A DNA stretch of 64,000 nt from Laburnicola sp. R22_1 (Eukaryota; Ascomycota; Dothideomycetes; Pleosporales; Didymosphaeriaceae): positions 1,364,001-1,428,000 of the forward strand of contig JACONQ010000014.1 in assembly GCA_014281115.1 (NCBI GenBank), in the 5' to 3' direction. Numbering within the stretch: position 1 is the stretch's first letter; the number at the start of each line of letters is the position of its first letter. Below the pieces are notes generated by a model that worked only from the letters and a program-made list of their open reading frames with translations, was not told the DNA's origin and made no database searches. Positions 1 through 11,177 of the stretch are shown piece by piece. Made by a program: the position numbers and the translations under genes.

Positions 1-286
1 AGTCAACATCGCTACGTTTCCCGTTGAGGAGCGCGATGACGGGCACGTGTATGTCAAGCTACCGAGCGTGGAGGAGCTGGACAGTGTGCTAGGCACAAGT
101 AAGTGGAAGATCAAGAAGGATGAGACGAGCGATCCATTTGAGGGTCTGGATAAAAAGTTGAAGGAGAAGCAGAAGGGACGGAAGGGCTTTTCTGTCAGCC
201 ACTTGAAGGATGGTCTGGGGGAGAAGGGGAGAGCGGGGATGATTCTTGCAGGTGGTGAACGCGGTGCTGGCGGGCTGGACTGGTAA
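1..286 (+). CDS. niiA: C-terminal end of nitrite reductase [NAD(P)H]-like protein (partial)
   Basis: An open frame enters from the left edge (first complete codon at position 2) and stops at 286. It encodes 94 residues beginning VNIATFPVEERDDGHVYVKL, followed by a Lys-rich tail ending GGLDW. The phrase FPVEERDDGHVYVKLP resembles the last strands of a NirD-type Rieske small-subunit domain, which closes fungal assimilatory nitrite reductases (nitrite to ammonium, cytosolic). The Rieske Cys/His ligands would lie upstream of the window, so the 2Fe-2S site itself is not seen. Codon use is normal and there is no RIP. The alternative is another Rieske-tailed oxidoreductase; family assignment is moderate because only the tail is visible. 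Confidence 0.6.
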   Translation, partial: VNIATFPVEERDDGHVYVKLPSVEELDSVLGTSKWKIKKDETSDPFEGLDKKLKEKQKGRKGFSVSHLKDGLGEKGRAGMILAGGERGAGGLDW

Positions 287-545
287 GGGGGAGGATTGCC
301 TGATGAGCGATGACAACATGATGGCATTTGAGAAGGCGTTTTGGGGTGGAGTTGTAGAAAATGTACAATTCCTTTCCTCTTACCAATACATATGCACTTT
401 CTCTGTAATTGAAATTAGCCCCAGGTATGGCCTTGTTTGAGGAATCAGTTATTTACAGTACCTTGCGTCAGGTATGCTGATTCCCATAGAATCGGAAGGT
501 CGGTCTTTAGTCGCAGAGTCTAGACCGAAGGCGATGATCGGATTA

Positions 546-2669
546 CCGTGCCTTGGCAGCCTGTGCGCAGCGTCGCGCTATGCGCAACCCCAACATAATC
601 GCGTCTCACTTTAACGCGTAATATCTCCACTAATATAGACCTAATTAACGCTGCGATTGCAGCAATTAAATTGCAAAAACTAAAGGAAACTTTCTTATAT
701 AATTAAATTATAAAGAGATTTAATATTATATAATCTATATTAATTAGAAGACATAAAGCGATATACGTACCCTGCGCAGCTACCTATATTAACTAGCAAA
801 ACCTTAGCTAATAATAAGAATCTAAGCTTATACAATATATTAAAAGCCTTACTAAACGCAGCCTTCTACCTATATAGTAGATGCTACAAAGCTTTATCTC
901 TACTATAGCTAAAAAGGCTATCTCTATGTTATAGGTTAATTGCTTTATATAGTAACATAGAGATAACTTAGTCTTATAATAGATAACTAGGCTTAATAGC
1001 AATCGCTATAAAGCTAATTTAGAGGCAAAATATAGGCTCTACTTTAAGCTTCTATATAAGAAAATTATAAAGTATAGCGTAGAGCCTTAGCATATATATA
1101 ATATAGACAAGAAAGGCTTTCTCCTTAGTATTACTAGCCGCTTAAAAAGGATCTTTAATAGGCCTCTATATACGAGTTGCTAAGTAAGGCAGTCTATATA
1201 GAATAGTAGTTATAAGTAGATCTTACTTATCGCATATATATGCACTAACAGATCTACTATTAATCTAGTGCTAATTTATTAATCTAACGCCGTAACTCTA
1301 TAATTAAGCTAGATTAAAGAAATTAATATTAATTCTTACAAAGTCTTTATTATCTTATTAACCTCTAGATAGTTAAATAATAAGATAGGACTTTAATAGC
1401 TTAAATAGGTATTTAATTGCTATATAAAGGAGAAGGCTTAATAGTAGTAGTAACTTCTAGTCCTTAATAAGTATAGATTTTATATTACTATAGATTTTAT
1501 TAACTACTATAATTAGAATAAGATTCTTCTTATAATATTTCTCCCTTATATAACTTATACACTATAGCCTCTTAATATCTATATATTTAAGTCTTTTTAC
1601 TATCTACTTTAATAAGCTCTTTATATATCTCTATAGGAGCTAAGAACTATTAATAATTACTAAAAGAGACTTCTTTACACTATTTTAGAAGGCCTAAATA
1701 ATATTAGTTATGCTATAATTAATTACTAAAGCTTTTAAGTGTATAAGTATCTTACTACTAGATTCTATACCTATCCTTAAAAGATTTAATAAAGAGACTC
1801 TAATAGAGCTAGAATTACTAGTAAGCTCTATCTTAATACTTAGTGCGTTAGATTAGCGTAAAATAGAGCAACTATTATGCTTTACTATTAAGGATATTAT
1901 AACTAAGAAGTTGCGTAAGCTAAACTAGATAATACACTTAATTTCTATATAAAAGTAGCTTCTAGAATATAAAAATAAGAGTCTTTAAGAAGCTTTTATA
2001 AACTAGAAACAGCGTTAAATAAAAGGCAAGACTCTACTCTTAGAGCAACCTAATAAGCAGTATAGAGGAGTAGTTTTCTAGTTACCTACTTGCGTACAGA
2101 GGGCGCGTAAGTCTCTTAGCTAATAAGAGACTAAAAAACAATAGTTATAACTCTAAAAAGCTTAGTAGTAAGAGATTTATATAGCTAATAAATAGCTTAA
2201 AGCTTATTTATAATAGGAGAAGCGCGTTGCGTAGGCAGTAGCTAGAGATGCGCGCGCTAAGAAGAGAGCTAAGCAGGCTACTAAGTAACGCCTTAATTAA
2301 TAGGCTTATAGGGCTAATTAACAACTTTAAAATTACATCAAATTAGCTAAAAAGGGTAAAAAAAGGCTTTAAAGTCTACTGTTCTACCTATTAAGAAGAA
2401 AAAAATCTACGCTAGTGCCTATACGCGTTAATACGACGGCATCTACGCTATTAACGCTAGTATTACACAGTAGCTAAATAATTAGAACACTAAGCAGATA
2501 TCTATAATTTAACTAGCTAGCAATTATTTATAGCTCTATAAGAACCTAACCCTAAAAAATCTTACAATAATTGCTTTTATATAGAGCTCTACAGCCTTAT
2601 ATTGTTGACATCGCGATCACGTTGGGGTTGCGCATAGCGCGACGCTGCGCACAGGCTGCCAAGTCACGG
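546..2669 (+). mobile_element. Pogo-a: heavily RIP-degraded pogo/Fot1-type DNA transposon
   Basis: Terminal inverted repeats of roughly 60 bp start CCGTG(C/A)CTTGGCAGCC at 546 and end in the inverse at 2,669, flanked by TA at 544-545 and 2,670-2,671. Between them the DNA is extremely AT-rich and has no long ORF. Read on the plus strand, stop-riddled remains of a DDE transposase can be recognised: near 1,100 a relic of N-M-D-K-K-G-F-L (Met turned to Ile, as ATG to ATA), and near 1,500-1,600 a relic of the phrase ending in THTLQPLNVCLFKPL seen in Pogo-c. The pattern of TAG/TAA in place of CAG/CAA and ATA in place of ATG is typical of RIP. Dead, and one of the most decayed elements here. Confidence 0.9.
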
Positions 2670-2671
2670 TA

Positions 2672-3723
2672 GCGCGCTTGCCCGACGTTTGCGCTGCGCA
2701 ACGTCACTCATCCACCTGAGTCCAAGCAACACTCCCTGCCTACGTATCTCTGCAGAATTGAAGCAATCCATTCTTCAGGCGATTACCTAATAAGGCCGTA
2801 TCCCGGACACTATTGCTTCGGCCTTCGCCAGCCTCGTTGACCCGTAAGGTGACGCCACAGTTTGTTTAGGCCTTCCCCAGCCTCGTTGACCCACAGCAAT
2901 CCATTTGGGAAGAAATTTCCGCAGTGCACAGTGCTACCTGGCCATGCTGGTGTCTGCAGTTTGTTGTCCATGTTTGGATTCTCGAACGTCAGTCCTGTCG
3001 GGCACTTCAGATGTATGATTCTCCTGGTCTGAGTTTGCCACATGCGCATGTTTGTCTACCTCAGAGCAAGTGCACCTGGACTCTGCCTTGCCGTCTGCAT
3101 GAGCCTGCGAAGTGAAAATTAGGCCTAGCTGATTGAGGGCGAGTGCTTGAAGAAGCAGATGAAGCCTCGAGTAGCTCGTCAATCGCGGTACAGAGCCTCA
3201 ACCACGCGACAGCAGGGCACGATCATCATCCATCGGGTTCATTTCCCGGCGCTAGGTACCTAAGCTCTTAGAAGGACAGCGGGACGGCCATTCGGGTCGC
3301 CCATCCGACATTGCTACCCGAAAATGAATCCACACAAGACACAAGACTACGGTGCGATATCAAGCGGCGGTGAACGCTGGCATGTATCGATCGGTTTGAT
3401 CCGCATATCGACGGGCGGGGAAGTGCGGAAGCTATGGATAAGGCTCGAATGACTGGTTTGGGGGGTCAGTCGGTTGTACGTGTTTGCTACAAGGCTGACG
3501 GACGCGTCCGAAGTTCCTGGTCACCGAGCACTGACAAACAAATTTCGTGCGACGTAGAGTGGTCGTGAGATCATCACGCGAAGATTAACAGGTCGGGCTC
3601 TGTGCTATGTAGGTGAGTATATATCGGGACTCCATTCGAACGCCATTCTCGGTGGTCCCATCTTTTCAAATTGGACAGCAAGAACTCCCTCATCTCTCGA
3701 CCCCTCCACGAAGCGACATCATC
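2672..3723. other. Intergenic region without a recognisable gene
   Basis: Normal base composition, no coding signal beyond short chance ORFs. A 24-bp sequence (GGCCTTCSCCAGCCTCGTTG plus ACCC) occurs at 2,820-2,843 and again at 2,869-2,892 with one mismatch. A TATATAT stretch at about 3,617-3,624 lies about 100 bp before the ATG at 3,724 and could be a core promoter. Confidence 0.5.
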
Positions 3724-4581
3724 ATGATACCAGTGCATCACGGCGAATGGTATCGTCCTTGGAAAATCTCTAAAAGCGTCATATTCTTTCACTTGCCAAT
3801 GTATGCTTACACGTTCGGCATCGATCTTCCGCTATTGGCAAGAAATTACTGCGCCTGCTCAGGAGGTCGCCTCTCCGAGTCCAGCGCTCTGGATGCTCTC
3901 AGAGCATTTTTTAACATCTTGCGGAGCAAGGACACCGACACTATTATTCAACGACTACATGACTTGCTGGAAAATTTGCTACGGAAGAACCGCATCGACG
4001 GGCTGTCAAGACTGCGAAATCATTTCAGCACTCTTGCTTTTCTCGCGCAGCAAACGAGATCAAACTCTATCGCCGACTGTCTCATCGCCTTTTTCCTGGA
4101 AGAGCGTCACACCATCACCATGGAGGATTTTCGACACTTGGACGACTGGAAGACTGCCATACGTCGCCTTAGACACTTGGTATTTCCCCTCGTCGTCGTG
4201 CATGAAGCATTGAACTTCATCGCACGCAAGCAAAACGAGATGTCCTACTATCATCCACGCAATTATGACTACGACAGTGATGATGACGATCGTGGTCGAA
4301 GACTGCACCGATGGGACCGCTGGGACCGGAGGCATTCCAGGGCTCGAACGATGCCTCCGGTATACTATCCTCCAGTACCTCGGATCGAAATGCCTCCGGT
4401 AAACCACTGGATTCGCGAGCTTCCCTCTCCATCTATCTACGACCTGAACGATCCATGCGGCGACGAAGTGGAAGACCTGAGAGACAGGGTTGAAAATTTG
4501 GAGTCCAATCAGTTCCAAATCGCGGCTGAAATGGGGGCGATGGTTCCAAGTCCGTTCCCGCAACTGCGACTTCCCTATTAA
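3724..4581 (+). CDS. Hypothetical protein, 285 aa, orphan-like
   Basis: Start chosen at ATG 3,724 (MIPVHHGEWYRPWKIS); the frame is open further upstream but has no ATG there. The first ~170 residues are mixed helical sequence with Leu/Arg-rich stretches. Around residues 180-190 sits an acidic patch (DYDSDDDD) followed at once by an Arg/His-rich segment (RWDRWDRRHSRARTMPP), then a Pro-rich part, and near the end a short heptad-like helix (VEDLRDRVENLESNQFQ). No signal peptide or membrane segment is obvious and no family is recognised. It is isolated: 1 kb of empty DNA lies upstream and bos1 faces it convergently downstream. An intron in the 5' region cannot be excluded. It may be a lineage-specific gene; function unknown. 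Confidence 0.5.
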   Translation: MIPVHHGEWYRPWKISKSVIFFHLPMYAYTFGIDLPLLARNYCACSGGRLSESSALDALRAFFNILRSKDTDTIIQRLHDLLENLLRKNRIDGLSRLRNHFSTLAFLAQQTRSNSIADCLIAFFLEERHTITMEDFRHLDDWKTAIRRLRHLVFPLVVVHEALNFIARKQNEMSYYHPRNYDYDSDDDDRGRRLHRWDRWDRRHSRARTMPPVYYPPVPRIEMPPVNHWIRELPSPSIYDLNDPCGDEVEDLRDRVENLESNQFQIAAEMGAMVPSPFPQLRLPY

Positions 4582-5211
4582 TAAGGGCCCTCGCAGTCTC
4601 TCTTCTGGATGCTCACACCATCATCTTAAGTGTCTGGTCCTTTGCCCTGATTCCGTGCTTCAACTCACGGCATTTTGTGTCTTACCCTTTCATCCTTCTG
4701 AGCCCTCTGGTCTTTTTTCGTCGCATTGTTACGTTGAACCCCACTGTCATGTGTTTTGTATCGACATGTATTTTTTTTTTCAATCGATTTTGCTCTACTC
4801 AGCATGAAGAAATATTTCCTTTTGACAAATACGACAGCCGAGCCGGGCGCTGACATTCCTTTTTCACTTCCTTGTTGCATGCAATTTTCCTTTGTGGTTC
4901 TCTTTCACTTGCCGGATAGCGGAGGAGCAGAAGTGTCTCATTTTGCGAACGCAGTTCCTGATAGTGGGTGTCATGTTGCTCGGATGTTCGACAATGTAAA
5001 TAACCACACGCCGTAGAAAGGGATGCGTTGATGACTAGCTTTCCTTGGGTTCAGATCTCCAAAGTTGATAGACAATATTTTTACACAAAACCGTGCGCCT
5101 CGCTAAGTCTGCAAAAAGCCCGTGACCCAGTCCAGATGATGCAAGCAAACCCCGTTCAATATATAGACACGAATAGAATGATGTCCATCCCTACTCTTAC
5201 GAATTCGCTCT
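4582..5211. other. Intergenic spacer between convergent genes
   Basis: T/C-rich 3'-UTR-like DNA between the 285-aa gene (plus) and bos1 (minus), including a T-run at about 4,770-4,780. Small ORFs here have no protein-like composition. Confidence 0.5.
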
Positions 5212-6116
5212 TCACCGCAGGTAATGCAGAACCAGCCAGCAGAAGAGAAAGAAGATGATCACTCCTGCCCAGAAGATCCACTTGTCTTGCTTTGCTCTTC
5301 GTTCTACCATGCGTATCGTGTCCCCGCTGATACCGAGTGTATTCGCTACGCTATACAGTCTCCTTTGGGTCCCCTTTAGCATGTCCCTCTGTTGCCCCAA
5401 GTCCCCCAATACCGCCCGGCCCCTGTCCAAAAACTCGTCGAGCTGATTGGACGTCTGATTGATGAAGGAGTTCTCGCGGAAGGCATGTGATTCGCGCGTA
5501 TAATCAGCACCTGCGGGTGCGCCAGCAGAGTACGGGTTTGCTGTATAGGGAGAACTCGGGTTGTACGGTCGCGAAGGCGCGAAGGGCGAATTCTGCACCG
5601 CGGCGGCCGCTGCGTTCGTTTGCGAATACGGGTTCTCCGGCGTCGCCGCGTGGTGTGGTCTCCTGCCTAACAGTTCGGTCCGGGCGGCCGTTGTTTGCTA
5701 TTCCACTACTATCAGCACATGCGCAATTTTGCCATCGCATCGTCCAGCCCCGCCGGCCCTCAAACAGCGAGAAAACGTACCACGTCGTCGTTTGCGCTTT
5801 TTATGCGCTTGAAACTCTCTCTGTATTCGTCCAGCTCGGTTTTGAAGTTCTTGACTCGTTCAAACGCCTTTTCTTGTTTTGTTTGCACTGGCTCTTGCTT
5901 TGCGAGTTTGCTGTAGTCGTCGATGGTGCGGGAGAGGGAGGTTAGGCTTGCGGAGATTTGGCCTTGGAGGGCGGGCGAGGGGGTGCTGGTTTCGGCGAAG
6001 AGGCCGAGGTCTTTGCGGAGGGAGGTTGATTGGCGAAGGGCCGAGTTGAAGAGCGCGTTCTGTTTGATTGGGAGTCAGCTTGGGTGTGCTGGAGGGGCCA
6101 GGTGAGGACAAACCAT
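5212..6116 (-). CDS. bos1: ER-Golgi v/t-SNARE Bos1 (membrin)
   Basis: Three exons on the minus strand: 6,116-6,114 (the ATG alone), 6,059-5,781 and 5,697-5,212, joined by GT-AG introns of 54 and 83 bp; 255 aa. Exon 2 opens NALFNSALRQSTSLRKDLGL, the N-terminal helix typical of Bos1. Exon 3 has TELLGRRPHHAATPENPY, an Ala/Pro-rich linker, the SNARE core around LDEFLDRGRAVLGDLGQQRD with RRLYSVANTLGISGDTIRMV, and a C-terminal anchor (WIFWAGVIIFFLFCWLVLHY) two residues from the end. That is the layout of a tail-anchored Qb-SNARE acting in fusion of COPII vesicles with the Golgi. The first coding exon consists only of the start codon, which is why simple ORF calls miss the true N-terminus. All splice sites are canonical (GTTTGT, GTACGT donors). 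Confidence 0.92.
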
Positions 6117-6759
6117 GATGGTGGTTGGGCTGCGATTGCGCAGCTGGAAGGCCGTTTGTGGGTGGGTGTGCGCTGGCTTGGGGGAGTGAGGCAGAGCGTA
6201 GAGGCGTGTAGTTGTGTTTGGGGTGGAATGTGGCAGCCTTGTAGGCGCAAACTTTTGGGTAGTTGACACTTTGCATCATTGCGGACGGACAACCCTTGGT
6301 ACCATGCCAAGGCGGTTTTAACTAGATTAGGCTAGCGCTCATAGCCTCCATCTCCGGACACGTGAACATTCCTGAACGCCTGGTCCTACTCCTTCACCTC
6401 ATCGCATGGATTCGCAACTACTTAGGTATTTTTTTTGTGAACAAAGCTGCATCCCGCAACTATACTATAGTAAAGAAAATCTAGCTATAAACCTTTTTTC
6501 TGTGTACTAGCTCTGTGCAAAAATCTTGAATATATGTGATTGAGTTGATGACGCGCGCATCTTCGGCTCCCCGCCTCCCAGCGCGAGCCAGAGTGAGTCA
6601 TCCATGGTTCAACTACTTAGGTATGAAGGCACGAAAACGTCCCCAAAACTTCAGAATCAGAGAAAATCTGCATGTTTCGTCTATAAGCTTTCCGAAACCA
6701 GACCCTGCACGATTATGATGACCCGAACCAAGTCATTCACTCCGGCTCAGGAGAAATGA
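6117..6759. other. Intergenic region; possible decayed P450 5' part
   Basis: The bos1 promoter side, followed by DNA in which the N-terminal half of the downstream P450 would be expected. No P450 signature (membrane anchor, proline-rich hinge) can be read here, so the upstream part of that gene is absent or beyond recognition. Confidence 0.4.
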
Positions 6760-7430
6760 TGGAGACAAGAAGCAATACCACAGAGCGAGAAGAATCCCGT
6801 TCCAGACAATGTTGAGTGGGATCCAACTTGGGGCCTCGGGGCTATTAGACGCAGAAACAAGCTCTTCGATGCGACTGAGGGCTTGTTTGACGAGGATGCC
6901 ACCGCTGCCAGCGACTTAGCGACCATGTGGGCGTACGCTGCTTGTTTCGTCATGCTCAGGTTCTTGTCTCCGAAATTAGCTTCACTAATGCGTCAGGCCA
7001 GGTTTACCGCCAACGTCATACCAGCTACATTCTGGTTCCTCTTCGAAATAATGGCTGCAGAAGGCTTGATGGATCACGCGAGAAGCGAACCCCAAGGAGC
7101 ACGAACCGATACCGGCTCCCTTGATTCCGCTAAACTTGTGAATAACCCATTACTGCAGTCCATCTACGCTGAAGTCCTGCGTCTACATGTCGCTGCTCTT
7201 TTAACGCGAACCGTCAAGCAGACGCACAAACTCTACGACTGGGTGCTTCCACATGGCCAATATGTTATCGTCTCCAGCCACGTCGAGCACCGCCGCTCTT
7301 ATTGGAATGCGATCGACGCCTCCAACGTGCAACATGCGCCCTCTGAACTCTGGGCGGAGCGGTTCTTGGTCGAGTACGAGGGGATAACCAAGTTCTCGCT
7401 TGATGGCAAGCAAGGACGATGGATTCCATA

Positions 7431-9344
7431 AGCCAGGGGTCCTAGTTTCCAACACCCCCGTGTTTCGGACAGCCCCACAACCGCGCCTCCTCATCATGCA
7501 CTACAACCGAATATAAGTTCTTAAAAATTCAATTCTTCATTAATTTCAATTCATCTTTTTGCATCATTTTTTCTGTCTTCCAATGGCTAGATATACAGAG
7601 GGCGACGTCCAAAATGCACTTGCAGACCTCGAATCTGGGGTCGCTTTGGCCACTGCTGCTGCTCGGCATGGGATACCACGGAACACTCTTCGCGGCCGCT
7701 TCAATAGTGCCTAACCTCACCGACACGCTCACGACGGTGAACAGCGGCTTACAACTGTTTAAGAAGAGCATCTAGAGCACTGGATTCTCTAGCAGGAGGC
7801 CCTTGGTTACGCACTAACGCATGCGCAAGTGCGAGCCATCGCAACTGGCGTGCTCAAGCAAGAGGGTGACCACAGGAACCTAGGGAGGAAGTGGTCTAAT
7901 CACTTTTTGCGGCGCCACCCGGCCATTAAGACAAAGTTAGGCCGCTGGACTAACTGGGAACGCATAAATGCAGCTACTCTAGATAATATCAGGCACTTGT
8001 TCGACCTGTACGGGACCGTGAGCTGGATTCCCCCCCAACAGAGGTACAATGCCGACGAGGGCGGCATTATGGAAGGCCAGGGTATTAATGGGCTTGTTAT
8101 TGGCTCCTTGCAGGAAAATCCGAACTCTGTACTAGTTAAGATAGTAAATGCCCGTACTTGGACCTCTGTAATAGAGTGTATCTCCGCGCTTGGTGTCGCT
8201 CTAGACCCCCTTGTCATCTTTAAGGCCAAAAGCATCTAGGAGCAGTGGTTTAAGCGGGAGTTTTTGGCTCGACATCCTAGCTGGCATATTACCTTCTCGC
8301 AAAATAGATGGATGAGCAACGAAATTGCTGTTAAGTGGCTGGAGAAGGTGTTCTTGCCCCAGACTAAGCCTAACAATCCATCCGAGGCATGGTTGCTTAT
8401 TGTCAACGGTTATAGCAGTCATACCTCGGACGAATTTATAACTACATATTACCTAAATAATGTTTACTTGCTCTTTTTGCCTGCCTATACTTCACATATA
8501 CTCTAGCCTTTAGATCTTAGTTATTTCTTAAGTCTAAAGGCAGCGTATTAGCGGTTTCTTGGCGAGCATACAGCTCTGACAGATGCAACGAAGGTTGGGA
8601 AGGCCAGATTTCTTGAATTTTATGCAGAAGCGCGTAAAATCGGTCTTCGAGAGCAGTGCGTACGAGCTGGGTGGAAGGCGACAGGGCTGTATCCTAAGAG
8701 CGTGGATAAGCCCTTGGGTTCTCGGTGGGTCGTAGTGCGCCAACGGCCGTTGACACCCCCCTCTTCTACTATAGATATCAGGACGCCAAAACGCGGTAGC
8801 GACATTGTAAAACTATTTTCTGGGAAGAATAGCTCTCTAGCTACACGACGATATATTTGGCTTGCTGCCACAGCGCTAGACCGTATCGCAATAGAGGTCT
8901 CTATAAAGGATTGTGAGATTGCTTTCTTACGCGAGCATGTTAAGCAAGCAAATCCGCCAAACGCCGCAAAGTCGCAATTAATCCAAACAATCGCTTCGCG
9001 AGTCTTGCAGAGGTTCTCTCTCAGACTAATTAGGAGCCCTCCCAACATGTTCGCAAGGCGAGAAGCCCAACACAGGAGGTGGAGGAGAGTTGCTCTAAGG
9101 AGGAAGCGGAGCAGGCATTGGTTCGACGTTCGGCACGGGATCGACGACCAACACAACAGTATCTTGCCTGTGATTTAAGTGTAGACAAAGAAAGCGATTA
9201 AAGCTCTTTAAATGCAGTTTATTTTGTGTTTTTAGAGATTTATTTGACAAAGTTGTGAACACATTCGTAACCAGGGTGGTGACGGCGGCGGGGCTTTGCA
9301 GGGTGTCGGAAACACGGGGCTGTCGGAAACTAGGACCCTTGGCT
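7431..9344 (+). mobile_element. Pogo-b: pogo/Fot1-type transposon inserted in the P450 gene
   Basis: 1,914 bp between TA at 7,429-7,430 and TA at 9,345-9,346. Inverted repeats of about 50 bp begin AGCCAGGGGTCCTAGTTTCC on the left and AGCCAAGGGTCCTAGTTTCC on the right (inverse). The body is much less RIPed than Pogo-a. Confidence 0.93.
7583..9178 (+). pseudogene. Pogo-b transposase (DDE_1 type), broken by nonsense changes
   Basis: Starts MARYTEGDVQNALADLESGV, an N-terminal psq-type helix-turn-helix with GIPRNTLRGR, followed by a CENP-B/Tc5-type DNA-binding part (LGRKWSNHFLRRHPAIKTK) and the DDE catalytic core with YNADEGGIMEG and the LLIVNGYSSHTSDEF segment. Six in-frame stops are visible: near 7,710, 7,777, 7,786 and 7,815, then at about 8,237 (KSI-stop-EQW) and 8,504 (HIL-stop-PLD). 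Most sit where CAG or CAA is expected, consistent with RIP. It would cut and paste the element at TA sites; the present copy cannot make a full protein. Confidence 0.85.
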
Positions 9345-9530
9345 TACGGAATGGGCGAGCACATGTGTCCAGGGCGGCACTTCGCCAAGTACGAGATGAT
9401 GCTTAGCTTTGCTGAACTGGTGTCGTCTTTTGATATTGAGTTGGTTGATTCGATAGACGGACGTCCAGACGATGACCTCACCAGGTATGGGTTTGGGGCC
9501 CAGCCACCGAAGCAAACCTTGGAAAGGTGA

Positions 9531-10493
9531 AGTTTCGGATCAGGCGACGGGGTGACAGGAGCACTGGTTGAGTGTGCTCGCGGAGGTTCATGTTAAGTGA
9601 TAGAGCCACTTGGTCAGTCAACATACGATCATACTCTTAATAGCGGTTGGGGATCAGATACTTATTGGGCACTAAAAAATCTGTCTCAACGTTACCTTCT
9701 CCAGCAACAATCTTTTACTTTGTGTGGAATAATTCCGAATCTTCCAAGGTCGACCTTCCAGATCTGTAAAATCCCCGCCTATAATTCGAGCCATAGTCAG
9801 TTATCGGACTTGCACACCAACCATGTTGTCCTGCTATTCCTGTGCGGCTGCCTATTGAAGAGCACCCATACCAGTGCCGACGCATACCCTTCCCGGCTGC
9901 GCCCTCTCTAGACCCCCGAACAATCGAGATGCATGTTCGATGACTCAAACGTAACATGAGCTTGTTTTCATGTAAGCATAAGATGGTGCTAAAGCGAGCA
10001 ATACGAGCAGCTCGGCAGCCTCGTGTCGGTTCGGCTAGCCACATTCAGCTAGCGTCCTGCACTCTAGTTGGCTCAACGTCTGATTGTAACAGGCTGCGCC
10101 TCGACAATCCACACCGACCTACACCAAAATATGTACGGGGACCGCGGGTGGTTGGAAATCTCTGCTCGGATTGCACAGTTGATGTTGAGTCAGAGGGATG
10201 AGGTCGCGTCGGGAAGGGCGCGAGGCTGAAGAAGCGTACTGGTTCACCGTAATCCTTAATACCGAGTTGGACTGTTTAGTCACCACATTCTCCTGCGGAT
10301 CATCTTGGGATATAAAACGCCGCAAGTCCGTCTTCGAGACAAAAAGATATACAGTCAAACATCTAACATCGAACTCTACACGGCAATTATCAAACAGGAG
10401 TCGCCCTTCTTCAAAATCCGTACTCCAACCTGAGAACCAACAAAGTTACACCACCGTCGAGCCATCTACCCCACATACGGAAAAACCGCACCG
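9531..10493. other. Intergenic region without a recognisable gene
   Basis: Normal-composition DNA with only short chance ORFs. A TATA-like stretch (GGGATATAAAACGCC) lies near 10,307-10,321, about 180 bp before the small ORF at 10,494. Confidence 0.45.
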
Positions 10494-10718
10494 ATGGAAG
10501 CATCAAATCACCGGTTAAACACAAGCACCATGAAGGACCAAGACGCCCAATCCATGAAATCTACATCTAGAGTGGCGTCTACGACAGCGCTGCTCAAGTC
10601 ATTATGGCAGTCAAAACGGTGTTCTTCATCTCCGTGTACCACTGAAACGGGCGCTATGAAGAGGCAACGGAAGCTGGCAAAGGCGGAAGCTAGGGCAGCT
10701 TGGGCGATGAATCGGTAG
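10494..10718 (+). CDS. Small hypothetical ORF, 74 aa
   Basis: ATG at 10,494, stop at 10,718: a Ser/Thr/Lys-rich protein with a basic C-terminus (MKRQRKLAKAEARAAWAMNR). A TATA-like box about 180 bp upstream and a pyrimidine-rich, A-rich leader make transcription plausible. No signal peptide, no family. It could be a chance ORF, and an overlapping 119-aa frame exists on the other strand. Confidence 0.25.
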   Translation: MEASNHRLNTSTMKDQDAQSMKSTSRVASTTALLKSLWQSKRCSSSPCTTETGAMKRQRKLAKAEARAAWAMNR

Positions 10719-11177
10719 CTAAGCGTTTGCGAAAAGCGGGCTTGATATGGCTTAGGGACCTCTAGGTTTTCGGGCCAGAAAGGCAGAAAAATTTCGATTG
10801 GATGTTGATGCCAGAGGGCCCCTGAAGTGTTTGCATAGCGTGATAGTAATAGGACAGAGTTATCCATTCGGCGGGAGCGCTGCCGAACTCCTCATCAACC
10901 TCGCTCTGTGTGGCTGCCTGCGTGCTCTTTGTTGCGGCTGATTGGGTATACAGTCACGTTCTTCTGGTTGATATCAGGTCATGACACTGGGCTACTAGGA
11001 TGAGTGTTTGCTCGCAGACTTCACACCTCCGCACCACGCGGCCTATGCGCCCGCGTGCATCGACTCACATTTAAACCTCCATCAGCAGCTTCTTGATATT
11101 TACTCAACCTCATCATCTTGGGATCGTGATATTCAACAGCAATCAGCAAGCTTTCTGTGTACTATCCGGCTGTAACG
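10719..11177. other. Promoter region of the Myb/SANT-like gene
   Basis: No ORF of interest. The last 100 bp before the ATG at 11,178 are rich in CT/CA runs, as often seen just upstream of start codons in filamentous fungi. Confidence 0.4.

Larger units (their letters stand above)
6760..9530 (+). pseudogene. Cytochrome P450 relic split by a pogo element inside its haem-binding loop
   Basis: The upstream part (6,760-7,430) includes an I-helix-like segment FTANVIPATFWFLFEIM, the K-helix ExxR as EVLR and the following beta region, and ends ...GKQGRWIP. The downstream part (9,347-9,530) starts inside the haem loop with GMGEHMCPGRHFAKYE, containing the Cys ligand, and ends KQTLER. Removing Pogo-b with one TA copy rejoins the frame exactly between these parts, so the codon for the Tyr before GMGE is restored. 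P450s use haem iron to activate O2; the I-helix and the Cys-loop style resemble fungal CYP7/CYP8-like enzymes. The N-terminal half is missing, so the gene was probably already damaged before, or decayed after, the insertion. No partner cluster genes are visible, so the substrate is unknown. Confidence 0.85.

Noticed and set aside
4060..4563. 167-aa minus-strand ORF opposite the orphan gene
   Set aside because: No protein features. The plus-strand frame has a more protein-like composition and a TATA-like element upstream.
9715..10867. Several 75-119-aa ORFs on both strands between the P450 and the Myb-like gene
   Set aside because: No consistent frame, splice pattern or recognisable domain; treated as chance ORFs except the low-confidence 74-aa frame.
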